From Alphaproteobacteria bacterium (GTDB lineage Bacteria > Pseudomonadota > Alphaproteobacteria > Micavibrionales > Micavibrionaceae): DNA of 64,000 bases. Shown one piece after another: positions 44,830 to 53,539 of the stretch. The stretch covers positions 1 to 64,000 of the forward strand of contig NVTV01000023.1 of NCBI GenBank assembly GCA_002401695.1. Direction: 5' to 3'. A program made the position numbers and the translations under genes. How positions within the stretch are numbered: the first letter of the stretch is position 1; every line of letters starts with the position of its first letter. The notes under the pieces were generated by a model, which worked only from the letters and a program-made list of their open reading frames with translations, was not told the DNA's origin and searched no databases.

Positions 44830-45848
44830 ACCCTGAAATCTCCATTATGGATGCCAGAGAAAAGAAGGATGGAGCACGTAAGCTATTAAGCGAGGGCTTT
44901 GATCCATCGGTAGAGCGTAAGGATAAAAAAGCTCGGATAATAGAAGATAACGATAATACCTTTGAAAAGATTGCGCGAGAGTGGCATGCGTTAAAGCTAT
45001 CTGATTGGTCAGAGGCAAATGCTAAAAATGTTCTCACGCGTTTAGAGAAGGATGTCTTTCCCATTATAGGGAAACGCCCCATTAAGAACATCACACATAA
45101 GATGCTGTTGGATCTTGCGAATAAAGTTAAAGAGCGTGGAGCCCATGAGCTTGCCAAGCGTATCATTCAAACGAGTGTTCATATTTTTCAATTTGCAGTT
45201 ATTACCGGCAGAGCTGATAAAAATATTGCAGCAGACCTAAAGGGCATGATTAAGCCAAAGCCTAAAACACACTTTGCAGCTATCGAAGCAAAGGAGCTCC
45301 CACAGTTTATGCGGGATTTGCGTGAACATAAGATACAGCTTAATAGGCAAACATATATGGCTGTTCATTTCATGATGCTGACCTTTGTAAGAACGGGTGA
45401 GATGATTAAGGCGGAATGGGACGAGTTTGATTTTGACGAGAAGGTTTGGATTATCCCGGCGCATCGTATGAAGATGAATAGGGATCACATGGTTCCGTTG
45501 TCGAAACAAGCTATAGAGATATTGGAGCAGCTTAGAGAGCTACATAACCATCCTGTATATGTATTCCCCAGTCGCACCAATAGAAACAACCATATGAGCA
45601 ATAATACCATTCTGATGGCTTTAGATCGTATGGGGTATAGAGGAAAAATGACAGGGCATGGATTTAGGTCTTTGGCGATGAGTACGATAATGGAGCGTTT
45701 GGGGTATCGTAAAGAAGTACCGGACGCACAGTTAGCCCATGCCAAAAAGGGTGATGTTGCTAGGGCGTATGAGCGTGCCCAGTATCTTGAGGAGCGCACA
45801 AAGATGATGCAAGAGTGGGCGGATTATATAGAGGGCTTAGAGGTATGA
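44664..45848 (+). CDS. P4-type tyrosine recombinase (integrase)
   Basis: The 394-residue protein has an N-terminal DUF4102 arm-binding domain (LYIEIMPTGGKLWRLKYR), a core-binding SAM-like domain (about 105-200) and the catalytic domain. The catalytic residues are visible: Arg in TFVRTGEM, HGFR, then His in QLAHAKKGD and Tyr in RAYERAQYL. Its position next to tRNA-Glu fits integration at the tRNA 3' end. The ATG at 44664 gives the usual N-terminus; an ATG 12 codons upstream is possible. Neither has a clear ribosome site. Confidence 0.93.
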   Translation: MKLNNIICNNAKPKEKSYKLFDGQGLYIEIMPTGGKLWRLKYRYGGKEKRISLGAYPEISIMDAREKKDGARKLLSEGFDPSVERKDKKARIIEDNDNTFEKIAREWHALKLSDWSEANAKNVLTRLEKDVFPIIGKRPIKNITHKMLLDLANKVKERGAHELAKRIIQTSVHIFQFAVITGRADKNIAADLKGMIKPKPKTHFAAIEAKELPQFMRDLREHKIQLNRQTYMAVHFMMLTFVRTGEMIKAEWDEFDFDEKVWIIPAHRMKMNRDHMVPLSKQAIEILEQLRELHNHPVYVFPSRTNRNNHMSNNTILMALDRMGYRGKMTGHGFRSLAMSTIMERLGYRKEVPDAQLAHAKKGDVARAYERAQYLEERTKMMQEWADYIEGLEV

Positions 45849-45889
45849 AATTCTTTTCAGTGACACTTGTTAACGTTCGCACTCATTCA

Positions 45890-45918
45890 TTGACATTCGT
45901 ATCGATACGCGATACACT
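45890..45918 (+). promoter_or_regulatory. higBA promoter with embedded operator
   Basis: TTGACA at 45890-45895 and TACACT at 45913-45918 are spaced by 17 bases. The 12-base palindrome CGTATCGATACG (45898-45909) lies between them, and a further GCGATAC follows, so HigA could repress by binding here. The predicted transcription start coincides with the higB ATG at 45925, so the message may be leaderless. Confidence 0.6.
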
Positions 45919-45924
45919 TGTTAT

Positions 45925-46206
45925 ATGATTAGGGATTTTGCAGATAAAGAGACTGAGCGTTTCTGGCTTACAGGCCAAAGTCGGAAAATAGCCCCTGATA
46001 TACAGAAACGTGCCTATAGAAAACTTCAAATGCTGGATGCGGCAACGATACTGGAAGATTTGCGTATTCCACCGAGTAACCAGCTTGAGAAGTTACAAGG
46101 TGACCGTAAGGATTTTTACAGTATCCGTATTAATAGGCAGTGGCGCATTTGTTTTTGTTGGAATGGCACGGATGTCTCGGCAGTGGAAGTTGTTGATTAT
46201 CATTAA
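45925..46206 (+). CDS. higB: HigB-type toxin (RelE superfamily)
   Basis: This 93-residue protein matches the HigB plasmid-maintenance killers, ribosome-dependent mRNA endonucleases. Family features are IRDFADKETERFW at the N-terminus, RAYRKLQMLDAA, LEKLQGDRKDFYSIRINRQW (spanning about 53-72) and a CFCWNG.D...VEVVDYH ending. The toxin precedes its antitoxin, the usual order for higBA. The promoter carries a palindromic operator. The pair sits just after the integrase and could stabilise the element. Confidence 0.92.
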   Translation: MIRDFADKETERFWLTGQSRKIAPDIQKRAYRKLQMLDAATILEDLRIPPSNQLEKLQGDRKDFYSIRINRQWRICFCWNGTDVSAVEVVDYH

Positions 46207-46219
46207 AGGAGAAAAAGTG

Positions 46220-46534
46220 ATGACACAGGATAAAAGAACAGAAGTAATCTCTCACCCGGGGGAAATCCTAAAGGAAGAGTTTTTGGATGAGTTGGATGTT
46301 AGTATAAGCCAGCTCGCTGGGGCTATCGATGTAACCCGTGCGCGGGTGAATGAAATCGTACGGGGAAAGCGCGGCATTACGGCAGATACCGCCTTACGTT
46401 TTGGTTTGTTTTTTAAAACATCCCCTGAGTTCTGGATGAATTTACAACGACAATATGACCTTGTGCTCGCCGCCTCAAAACTAGTCGATATCCTGCCAAC
46501 ACTGCGTCACATAGATGAGATAAGAGTGCGATGA
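46220..46534 (+). CDS. higA: HigA-type antitoxin (XRE HTH)
   Basis: This 104-residue protein is the cognate antitoxin: HPGEILKEEFLDELDVSISQL leads into an HTH (QLAGAIDVTRARVNEIVRG, residues about 33-51), followed by the family segment FGLFFKTSPEFWMNLQ. The ATG at 46220 has AAAGGAG eight bases upstream. It lies 13 bases after higB and is co-transcribed. It should neutralise HigB and repress the operon. Confidence 0.93.
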   Translation: MTQDKRTEVISHPGEILKEEFLDELDVSISQLAGAIDVTRARVNEIVRGKRGITADTALRFGLFFKTSPEFWMNLQRQYDLVLAASKLVDILPTLRHIDEIRVR

Positions 46535-46610
46535 TGTGTGTTGTGTGCAGAGCGGGTTATGTTTGTGCGCTGGGTGAGTGTGGTGAAGTGATTGTCGGGA
46601 GTTTTGGCTA

Positions 46611-47366
46611 GTGGGCAGAAAAATCCGAAGATATTTAAAGATGCCATCTGATTTCTTTAGAGACGTTCTTATTGCTTCAGAAATGTATAGCGCAGAAAAT
46701 CTTAAAAAAATGAATGATTATTACGGTCGTAATACTATGATTAGGATAGGGCTAAGAGGGCTTGCGGCTAAAAAGACTTTAGAGAGCTCTCGGTCAGAAT
46801 TTAATGAAACTATTGCTGCTCGCAAAGTATTTGCTAAAGACATTAAGAAAATTATCAAACAGGCTGAAAAACTGAAAACAGTTATTCAAGAGCTACCAGA
46901 TAATAAATATGAAGCTTTTTATGAGGTTAATGATCCACGCTCCGATTGGAGTACTTTTGATAGACTGGTAGGTATCACCAATAAGCCCGACGAATTGAAT
47001 TTTTTTGATACATCTTTATTAGGCTACATTGAGCTATTAAGCGCGAGATATGAATCAGTTAAAATTCCAGCGCATAAGCCCAGATTATTGGATAGTCTTA
47101 CTTCTTTTGTAGGAGTAGTGATTCTTATGTACGAAAATGTTAGTGAAGAAAAATTTACGATATACGAACATAGGCCAGATGGTGAGATTACACCTATGAC
47201 GAAGGGGCATAAATTTGTATCAAAATTTTGTGAGCTTATTTCAATGGATGTTGGTGGTTCAAATGAAACAAATTTAGGCTATTCGTATTCTGCTAGCCAA
47301 ATTTATACAGCCTGTAAAAATGCCAGAAAAAAATTACAGGAAAAAAGTAAACAGAAAATAGAATAA
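46611..47366 (+). CDS. hypothetical protein, 251 aa
   Basis: I do not recognise this protein. It is basic, with a Lys-rich helical first half (ARKVFAKDIKKIIKQAEKLK, about 70-89) and a basic C-terminus (CKNARKKLQEKSKQK). There is no signal peptide or membrane segment. The GTG at 46611 is chosen because GGGAG lies nine bases upstream; an inner ATG at 46641 has no ribosome site. It lies between higBA and the AlpA-like gene. The composition is AT-rich, like other accessory genes in the element. Confidence 0.6.
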   Translation: MGRKIRRYLKMPSDFFRDVLIASEMYSAENLKKMNDYYGRNTMIRIGLRGLAAKKTLESSRSEFNETIAARKVFAKDIKKIIKQAEKLKTVIQELPDNKYEAFYEVNDPRSDWSTFDRLVGITNKPDELNFFDTSLLGYIELLSARYESVKIPAHKPRLLDSLTSFVGVVILMYENVSEEKFTIYEHRPDGEITPMTKGHKFVSKFCELISMDVGGSNETNLGYSYSASQIYTACKNARKKLQEKSKQKIE

Positions 47367-47454
47367 CTTAAAACTCTATTCTGAAAAAAACATATCCGTA
47401 CCCTTTCTTCATAGACAGGCAATTAAGTCCGTTTGTGAACGATAGGAGAAAGCT

Positions 47455-47649
47455 ATGCAACAAGAGCTTTATACAATACCTGAGAGCTGCAAAATATTAA
47501 GCCTCGGTGCTACATCTTTATATCAACATATCAATGAAGGGCGCATCCGTGCCGTTAAACTTGGGAAGAAGACGCTTCTGCCCAGAGAGGCTATCAATGA
47601 TTTTATAGCGTCCCTTCCTGCTTACAATTCCGAAAATGCGGAGGTGTAA
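47455..47649 (+). CDS. AlpA/excisionase-like HTH protein
   Basis: This 64-residue protein has the MerR-like winged HTH of AlpA/excisionase family proteins: IPESCKILSLGATSLYQHIN as the helix-turn-helix and GRIRAVKLGKKTLLPREAI as the wing. Such proteins direct excision or activate the integrase and replication genes in satellites. The ATG has AGGAG seven bases upstream. The following genes are spaced by two bases or overlap, making a replication operon. Confidence 0.85.
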   Translation: MQQELYTIPESCKILSLGATSLYQHINEGRIRAVKLGKKTLLPREAINDFIASLPAYNSENAEV

Positions 47650-47651
47650 TT

Positions 47652-47882
47652 ATGACAGGGCAAAAGAAAACCCCCAGCGGCGGCAACCGCGCAGGGGCTA
47701 ATCAAATTATCTATCCTAAACTTACCAAGCCAGCACCGTTTCCGCAAGAGCGATTACTTTGGCAGGCGCACCGTGAGTGTTCCCAGCGGGTGCAGAACGA
47801 CCCAACGCCCGTTAATCGTGCGATTGCCCAGATTGTCGCTGGGCAATGGAAGCAGGCATATAGCATGGGGGTGCAGCTATGA
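47652..47882 (+). CDS. small hypothetical protein, 76 aa
   Basis: I do not recognise this protein. It has a Gly/Asn-rich basic N-terminus (TPSGGNRAGANQ) and a helical C-terminal half with two Trp residues. It starts two bases after the AlpA-like gene and overlaps the primase gene by four bases, so it is part of the replication operon. Its role is unknown. Confidence 0.6.
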   Translation: MTGQKKTPSGGNRAGANQIIYPKLTKPAPFPQERLLWQAHRECSQRVQNDPTPVNRAIAQIVAGQWKQAYSMGVQL

Positions 47883-48724
47883 TTGAGAGTGAATTTAAAC
47901 ATGTCATGGCACAAGCCAGCTTGGGTACGAAAGACACTATCATTGGAGATGGGGTACTACACCGCTTTCATGTGGAGGGTGATAGTAAGGGCCAAAAGAA
48001 TGGCTGGTACATTCTCTATAGTGATGGTGTTCCCGCTGGGAGCTTTGGAAGTTGGAAAACGGGGGAGACACATTCATGGTGTGCGAAAGCGCCTCATGAC
48101 CTTACCCCCATCCAATGTGCAGAAAACAAGCAACGAATAGAAGCTGCGCGGCAAGCGCGTGAAGCCGAGGGCAAGGTAAGGCAACAGGAGGCGCGAAACA
48201 AAGCCCTGTTCATTTGGAAAGCTGCGCCTGCAGCACCAAATTCCCACCCATACCTATCAAACAAGGAGGTTAGCAGCCATGGGTTACGTATTCACAAAGG
48301 GTTACTTGTTATACCTCTGCGCGATGGTTCAGGAGCATTGCATTCTCTTCAGTTTATTGATGGAGATGGTAACAAACGTTTTCTATCTGGTGGACGCAAG
48401 GCAGGGTGTTATTTTGCCATAGGAACCCCAGCGGATACGCTTTGTATTGCGGAAGGGTATGCAACGGCAGCCAGCATATACGACTCCACAGGGCATGCCG
48501 TAGCCGTGGCATTTGATGCTGGCAACCTTATGCAGGTAACACAGGCTTTACGTACCAAGTTCCCGTTAATCGAAATAACACTATGTGCAGATAACGATGT
48601 GCATACAGATGGAAACCCCGGGCTAACCAAAGCACGAGAGGCCGCCGCATCGGTTGGTGCCTTACTGTCTGTTCCCCCGATGGCAGGTGATTTCAATGAT
48701 TTTCTAAGGAGCGCAAGCGAATGA
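47879..48724 (+). CDS. Toprim-domain primase-like protein
   Basis: The 281-residue protein resembles plasmid and phage primases. An N-terminal zinc-free domain (GDGVLHRFHVEGDSKG) is followed by a helical linker, the segment HPYLSNKEVSSHGLRIHKG, and a Toprim domain with the Glu in LCIAEGYATAASI (about 184-196) and the Asp pair in LCADND (about 239-244). It should synthesise primers for the element's replication and is translationally coupled to the DUF3631 ATPase (ATGA overlap). Confidence 0.88.
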   Translation: MIESEFKHVMAQASLGTKDTIIGDGVLHRFHVEGDSKGQKNGWYILYSDGVPAGSFGSWKTGETHSWCAKAPHDLTPIQCAENKQRIEAARQAREAEGKVRQQEARNKALFIWKAAPAAPNSHPYLSNKEVSSHGLRIHKGLLVIPLRDGSGALHSLQFIDGDGNKRFLSGGRKAGCYFAIGTPADTLCIAEGYATAASIYDSTGHAVAVAFDAGNLMQVTQALRTKFPLIEITLCADNDVHTDGNPGLTKAREAAASVGALLSVPPMAGDFNDFLRSASE

Positions 48725-50274
48725 GTAATAAAAATGTAGAAGCTGTATGTGAAACGATCAATACCGCGCAGCCGGTAGAGGAAACTATAGAGCAAGTCGT
48801 TGAGCGTCTTGCGCGGTTAGCACCTCTTGAGTACGACCTGAAGCGAGAGGGTGAGGCGCAGAAGCTTGGTGTGCGTGTAACTGCCTTAGATAAGGAAATA
48901 GCTAACCACCGAAGGTCAAAGATCACCGTGCAGGATGATAGTGCTCTATTTCCTCATGTTGAGCCATGGCGCGATCCTGTGGACGCTGCAGAGCTGTTTG
49001 ATGATATCCAGTCTATGGTTAGGTACTACATTATCTGTAATACGGAGACAGCGATAGCGACTACGCTATGGATTGCCTTTACATGGTTTGTAGATCAAGT
49101 GCAGGTTGCTCCCATTGCAATGATAACCGCCCCTGAAAAGCGGTGTGGTAAGTCTCAGCTTTTAACCCTTATTAGTAAATTGGTGAGCAGACCTTTGCTG
49201 GCTTCTAATATCTCCCCAGCGGCGATATTCCGAGTGATAGAGGCGCATAGCCCAACCTTGTTGATTGATGAGGCTGATACATTCCTGAGGGACAATGAGG
49301 AGGCTAGAGGTATTATCAACTCAGGCCATACCAGAAGCACTGCTCATGTTATTCGTGTAGTTGGTGATGAGCATGAGGCCAAGCAATTCAGTACATGGGG
49401 AGCAAAGGTGATTTGCGGTATCGGTAAACAGGCCGAAACCCTTATGGATAGATCCGTTATGTTGGAGCTAAGGCGTAAGATGCCAAATGAGTCTGTGCAA
49501 CGTCTCAGACACGCTGAACCATTACAGTTTGATATTCTTAAGCGACACTTGGCGCGGTTATCGGTAGATGCGGCATATGTTATTGGGGAGGCACGTCCAG
49601 AACTTCCAGAAGAGCTTAATGATAGAGCCCAAGATAATTGGGAGCCCTTACTGGCGATTGCTGATTATGCTGGTGGGCATTGGCCTAAAACGGCGCGACA
49701 AGCAGCCTTGACCATATCAGGTAAAGAGCACGATGCTGCGTCACTCTCCACAGAGTTATTACAAGACATTAAGGATGTGTTTGAAGAGCATCGTGTTTTA
49801 AAGGTCAAGACCAGAGATTTGATTGATTACCTTTGTGAAGATGATATGCGCCCATGGGCAACATATAACAGGGGCAAGCCATTTACACCAAGGCAGCTGG
49901 CAAAGAGACTATCGGAGTATGGTATAGAGCCTAAAGTTATCCGTATTGGTACTATGACACCAAGGGGGTTTGATGTAGGGCAATTTGAAGATGCATTCTC
50001 TCGGTATATACCCTCGGACACCCCCCTCATATCCGCAACACCGCAACACAATCCCTGTAACAAAGAGTCACAGGATGATACAGCCGTTGCGGATATGAAA
50101 TCGTCTAATGCAACGTTGCACATAAAAGCGCAACAGACAGAAGATAATGTTGCGGATAATCCGCAACGTTGTACTAAGGAAAATCATGCCGCAACGCCGA
50201 ATACCGCAGTGGATAACGTTTGTTGCACTGTTGCGGATACAGCAGGGGTAAGCCCAGATGTGGAGGTGTTCTAA
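48721..50274 (+). CDS. DUF3631 replication ATPase/helicase-like protein
   Basis: The 517-residue protein has a Walker A motif APEKRCGKSQLL (about 139-150) and a Walker B LLIDEAD (about 179-185), and a full DUF3631 domain (about 285-425) with DRAQDNWEPLLAIADYAGG and a TPRQLAKRLSEYGI motif. Proteins of this kind act as replicative helicases in integrated elements. The last 90 residues are disordered and are encoded by the iteron-like repeat region. The gene overlaps the primase and the next small gene. Confidence 0.9.
   Translation: MSNKNVEAVCETINTAQPVEETIEQVVERLARLAPLEYDLKREGEAQKLGVRVTALDKEIANHRRSKITVQDDSALFPHVEPWRDPVDAAELFDDIQSMVRYYIICNTETAIATTLWIAFTWFVDQVQVAPIAMITAPEKRCGKSQLLTLISKLVSRPLLASNISPAAIFRVIEAHSPTLLIDEADTFLRDNEEARGIINSGHTRSTAHVIRVVGDEHEAKQFSTWGAKVICGIGKQAETLMDRSVMLELRRKMPNESVQRLRHAEPLQFDILKRHLARLSVDAAYVIGEARPELPEELNDRAQDNWEPLLAIADYAGGHWPKTARQAALTISGKEHDAASLSTELLQDIKDVFEEHRVLKVKTRDLIDYLCEDDMRPWATYNRGKPFTPRQLAKRLSEYGIEPKVIRIGTMTPRGFDVGQFEDAFSRYIPSDTPLISATPQHNPCNKESQDDTAVADMKSSNATLHIKAQQTEDNVADNPQRCTKENHAATPNTAVDNVCCTVADTAGVSPDVEVF
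50031..50238. repeat. iteron-like GTTGCGGAT repeats in the 3' end of the DUF3631 gene
   Basis: The 9-mer GTTGCGGAT occurs five times in 208 bases: 50086-50094, 50149-50157 and 50230-50238 on plus, and 50031-50039 and 50159-50167 on minus. The two copies at 50149-50167 face each other as a palindrome with a one-base spacer. Partial copies (CCGCAAC) lie at 50041 and 50190. They follow primase and helicase genes, so a replication origin is the natural guess. Confidence 0.55.
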
Positions 50275-50528
50275 TGGAGGTATTGGATAAGATCAAAAGG
50301 CATGGACTGAGTGTTCATACCCTTGATGGAGATTTGCACGTTCATCCTTCCCACCTGATTACGGATGCCATCCGGCAAACAATCAAGCGGCATAAAGATG
50401 CATTGGTGGACTTCATGGAAACCTACGAAGAACGCGCCGCTATCATGGAGTATGACGCTGGGTTGCCCCGCGAAGAAGCCCAACGATTAGCATATCAAGA
50501 TATAATGAAAGGATATGGAGATGAGTAA
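50274..50528 (+). CDS. small protein with TubC N-terminal docking-like domain, 84 aa
   Basis: The protein resembles the TubC N-terminal docking domain: a helix (MEVLDKIKRHGLSVHTL), two strands around GDLHVHPSHLI, and a helical KRHKDALVDFMETY end. In mobile elements such domains often occur alone or on primase-like proteins. The ATG overlaps the DUF3631 stop and has GGAGG eight bases upstream. It overlaps the start of the DUF5681 gene. Confidence 0.65.
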   Translation: MEVLDKIKRHGLSVHTLDGDLHVHPSHLITDAIRQTIKRHKDALVDFMETYEERAAIMEYDAGLPREEAQRLAYQDIMKGYGDE

Positions 50529-50982
50529 TAAAGAAGTTTTACCTGATAATACAGGTCGAAAACAGGGCGGACGGTTCCAAAAAGGACAGTCCGGCAACCC
50601 AGCCGGAAAACCAAAAGGTGTAAAACATAAAGCCACACAGGCTGCACTCATCTTGTTAGAAGGAGAAGCCGAAGCACTGACACGTAAAGCAGTTGAGCTT
50701 GCGCTAGGGGGTGACACCATAGCATTAAAAATGTGTCTGGATCGTATTGCTCCTTCCCTCAAATCCACTGCACCACTCGTACAACTTGATATACCTCTAC
50801 GTAATAACTTAACAGATACAGCTAAAGCATTTGTGAATGCTGCTGCTAATGGAGAGTTAGCTCCCGACCTTGCTGCACAAATGGTTTCCGCCGTAGCTAG
50901 TGTTGCACGGGTCGAAGAAATGGAGCATGTCAAAGAACGGTTGGAATCATTAGAACGCGCAATAAAGGAGCAAATGAAATGA
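50521..50982 (+). CDS. DUF5681 domain protein
   Basis: The 153-residue protein carries the DUF5681 signature near its N-terminus, GGRFQKGQSGNPAGKPKG (about 16-33). The rest is helical and Ala-rich. DUF5681 is common in phage and mobile-element clusters, where it may act like a DNA-binding small terminase subunit; this is not proven. The ATG at 50521 has AAGGAT upstream and is preferred to one two codons earlier. It overlaps the next gene by four bases. Confidence 0.8.
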   Translation: MSNKEVLPDNTGRKQGGRFQKGQSGNPAGKPKGVKHKATQAALILLEGEAEALTRKAVELALGGDTIALKMCLDRIAPSLKSTAPLVQLDIPLRNNLTDTAKAFVNAAANGELAPDLAAQMVSAVASVARVEEMEHVKERLESLERAIKEQMK

Positions 50983-51473
50983 TTATTAAATCCACAATTT
51001 ATGAAAATTTAAAACCAGAGCAGCGGCTTGTGGCAAGTATAGAAGCTCTTGCCCGTCATGATGACGTGGAGCATGAAAAGCTCGTTCAATCCTGCCCTCA
51101 GAAAACCTATAAAGGCGCTGATTACAGTTATTCCGGAACATTACAGGGGCTTGTAAGTATGTCTCTGTCCGTTGAATACGACATAATGCGTGAGGCTCTT
51201 TCAATGGTTGCCGTTATGTCAGCAAGGTCAGATTATGTAGATGAAGTCGTTGAAGGCTGTATGCAAGCCATATCGAATATTAGAACAGCGTGGAGTGAAG
51301 CGCTGAAGGAGATCGGTATTGATGTCGAAAGTATGGATAAATTATCGCAAGGTGTCAGGCATCCTATTATTGATAAAATACTCAATGAAGAACTCCCTGA
51401 AGCTAATGTGGTGGCTGTGCAAGAACGCAAGAAGGGTATGGACTCTTTCTTCAAGAAACTCAAAAGCGTTTAG
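50979..51473 (+). CDS. hypothetical protein, 164 aa
   Basis: I do not recognise this protein. It is soluble and helical, with a Lys-rich C-terminus (ERKKGMDSFFKKLKSV). It starts inside the stop of the DUF5681 gene (ATGA) and ends the replication-type operon, 150 bases before the cargo block. Confidence 0.6.
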   Translation: MIIKSTIYENLKPEQRLVASIEALARHDDVEHEKLVQSCPQKTYKGADYSYSGTLQGLVSMSLSVEYDIMREALSMVAVMSARSDYVDEVVEGCMQAISNIRTAWSEALKEIGIDVESMDKLSQGVRHPIIDKILNEELPEANVVAVQERKKGMDSFFKKLKSV

Positions 51474-51622
51474 CATTTATATACATTAAAGAGTTTATGG
51501 TCAGCTACCCTTTTGAGTTGAATTTGATCCTTTTAATAGGTGCCTTGAAATCTGTGACTCGCTCTGAAACAGAAAAAGTTATAATATTTATTATCTCTTA
51601 ACTGGAATAAAAGGATTGGCTT

Positions 51623-52228
51623 ATGCAACCAGAGCATCACATTTCGCCTTCATCTAAAATAACTCGAACTGAGTATAAGCTTGAGGAAGCACGGTTTTTC
51701 TTGAAGCATATGGAGCAACACTGGAATCATGTTTCAAATGTAGATTTTTATTTGAGCGCTTTTGTGTCTGCGGCAAGAAGTATAACTTGGATAATGAAAG
51801 CTGAATTTGGTAAAAATACAGATTGGTCAAGTTGGTATGAATCACAAAAACCTACAGCTGAAATTGATGCGCTTTTAGCAAAAATGACCAAAGTTCGGAA
51901 TAGGTCAATAAAATCAACCCCACTTAAAACCCAAACAATAGCTAATGTGCATATTCCCTTAGAAGATCTTTCTCCAGAGGGGCGAAGGTTTCTTACAGAA
52001 GGGGCGTTAGGGGATGTACGTCTTGAGCCATTTGATGACACTAATACTATTTTCACTGTAAAGCAGGGTGATACAATTTTAGGTAAGGCACGGCTGAAAG
52101 CAGCAGAACATCTACTGCCTGAATTCGGAGGGCAAGATTTAAAAAATGTTTGTCGAGAATACCTTACGGAGCTAGAGGAACTTGTACAAAAATGCCTTGC
52201 AAAGTTTAAGGTGCAAGAGGTTAGTTAA
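51623..52228 (+). CDS. HEPN-like hypothetical protein, 201 aa
   Basis: The N-terminal 110 residues form a helical domain (ARFFLKHMEQHW, SAFVSAARSITWIMKAEF, WSSWYESQK) followed by KVRNRSIKS. This layout recalls HEPN-fold proteins, but the RNxxxH catalytic motif reads RNRSIK with Lys in place of His, so RNase activity is doubtful. A beta-rich C-terminal part follows. The ATG has AAAGGA seven bases upstream. It ends eight bases before the DUF4238 gene and probably begins a cargo operon. Confidence 0.65.
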   Translation: MQPEHHISPSSKITRTEYKLEEARFFLKHMEQHWNHVSNVDFYLSAFVSAARSITWIMKAEFGKNTDWSSWYESQKPTAEIDALLAKMTKVRNRSIKSTPLKTQTIANVHIPLEDLSPEGRRFLTEGALGDVRLEPFDDTNTIFTVKQGDTILGKARLKAAEHLLPEFGGQDLKNVCREYLTELEELVQKCLAKFKVQEVS

Positions 52229-52235
52229 AGAAAAC

Positions 52236-53222
52236 ATGTCAAAAAAAATACGTCATCATTATGTGCCTGTCGGTTTAAGCAAATTTTTTTGTTTAGAGAC
52301 AAAGCGTTTGTATTTGTATGATTTACACGACGGCACCATAAAGCCATCTTCTCCAAAGGATGTGTTTTTAAAGAAGAAATTACATTCAGTCACTAAAGAT
52401 GATGGCAGCATTGATCATAACTTTATTGAAGATGAATTCATGCAGATAGAAAGCAAGGGACTTAAAGCTGTAAAGTCAATTATAGAAGAATGCCAAATTC
52501 ATACGGAATTAAAGAGTGCCACAGCAAAACTTCTATCGTTACAGCATCTCAGGACACCTGTTTTTCGTCAGGGCATAGAATCTATGCTGAAAAATTTATT
52601 GGAAGCCACTGCTAAGGTGTTAGATGCTCAAGGTAAGCTTGGAGAAGTGCCCGATATTTTAAAACCGTTTGGCAAAAATATGCCAGAGCTATTTGATAAT
52701 GGAGCTATTAGTACTGAGATAACTTTGCCACAAGTGACAATGTTGGGGTTATGCAATTTGGAGGCTATGCATGATATATTAATGAAAATGAATTGGTGTT
52801 TACTTGAATCTAAAACAGAGGATTTTTTTGTTTTGTCAGATCACCCTTTTTCTATTTTGGATCCTATATTTAGAAAATGTGGTACAGGGATCGGTCTTGC
52901 GGGTATGGAACTAGAACTAACAATGCCGATAGGTGCTAGACATTGTCTTTTGCTTTCAAGGAAAAATATTCCCTCATACTTGCAGGCTAACCGACTGCAA
53001 GTGGCTAATATAAATAGACGTAGTGCAGTATTTGGGAAAAGATTATTTGTTTACCCTTTAAAGACTAAAAAAATATTAAATTTTTTAAAGCCGTACAAAG
53101 CAGCTAATTTTGAGACTGAAGTGCAATGCATTCCAAGTGTGAATGGAAGTCAGCTGATACCTGCCATTAATACAATAGTGGGGAATGTTAGGTTGTACGA
53201 AGCTATTAAGCCTATTTTTTAA
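52236..53222 (+). CDS. DUF4238 protein
   Basis: The 328-residue protein starts with the DUF4238 hallmark KIRHHYVPVGLSKFF and continues with the family layout, including LSLQHLRTPVFR (about 95-106) and DFFVLSDHPFSILDP near 200. The function of DUF4238 is unknown, but the family is often seen in defence and accessory islands. The ATG at 52236 is preferred to an in-frame start inside the upstream gene. The gap to the preceding gene is eight bases. Confidence 0.8.
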   Translation: MSKKIRHHYVPVGLSKFFCLETKRLYLYDLHDGTIKPSSPKDVFLKKKLHSVTKDDGSIDHNFIEDEFMQIESKGLKAVKSIIEECQIHTELKSATAKLLSLQHLRTPVFRQGIESMLKNLLEATAKVLDAQGKLGEVPDILKPFGKNMPELFDNGAISTEITLPQVTMLGLCNLEAMHDILMKMNWCLLESKTEDFFVLSDHPFSILDPIFRKCGTGIGLAGMELELTMPIGARHCLLLSRKNIPSYLQANRLQVANINRRSAVFGKRLFVYPLKTKKILNFLKPYKAANFETEVQCIPSVNGSQLIPAINTIVGNVRLYEAIKPIF

Positions 53223-53275
53223 TTCCAACGGAACAAGTGTTAGTCTGTGTTGGCGTTATCTTAAATTATAGAAAG

Positions 53276-53512
53276 ATGAATATTATGTACCAAAACTTAC
53301 ACCATTCGGAAATTAGAATATGTAGAGTTACATATGATGAAGATGATTTAAGTGAAGATATGCAATTTAAATTTGAGATAGAGGGTGAACGCTATCTTAT
53401 ATATATAGCAATGGATGACTATATACGGCATGGAAAAGCGGAGGCATATAGACGTGCTTACCATGAGGCAGTTGAGATTCTGATATGTAAGAATAAGAAG
53501 GACTTTTCTTAG
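53276..53512 (+). CDS. small hypothetical protein, 78 aa
   Basis: I do not recognise this protein. It is acidic, with a beta-strand first half (EIRICRVTYDED, KFEIEGERYLIYIAM) and a helical end (AEAYRRAYHEAVEILI). It lies between the DUF4238 and HEPN-like genes in the same direction. The start is uncertain; a Met three codons later is also possible. Confidence 0.55.
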   Translation: MNIMYQNLHHSEIRICRVTYDEDDLSEDMQFKFEIEGERYLIYIAMDDYIRHGKAEAYRRAYHEAVEILICKNKKDFS

Positions 53513-53539
53513 TTTTGTTAAATAGAGAGTGAAAATAAA

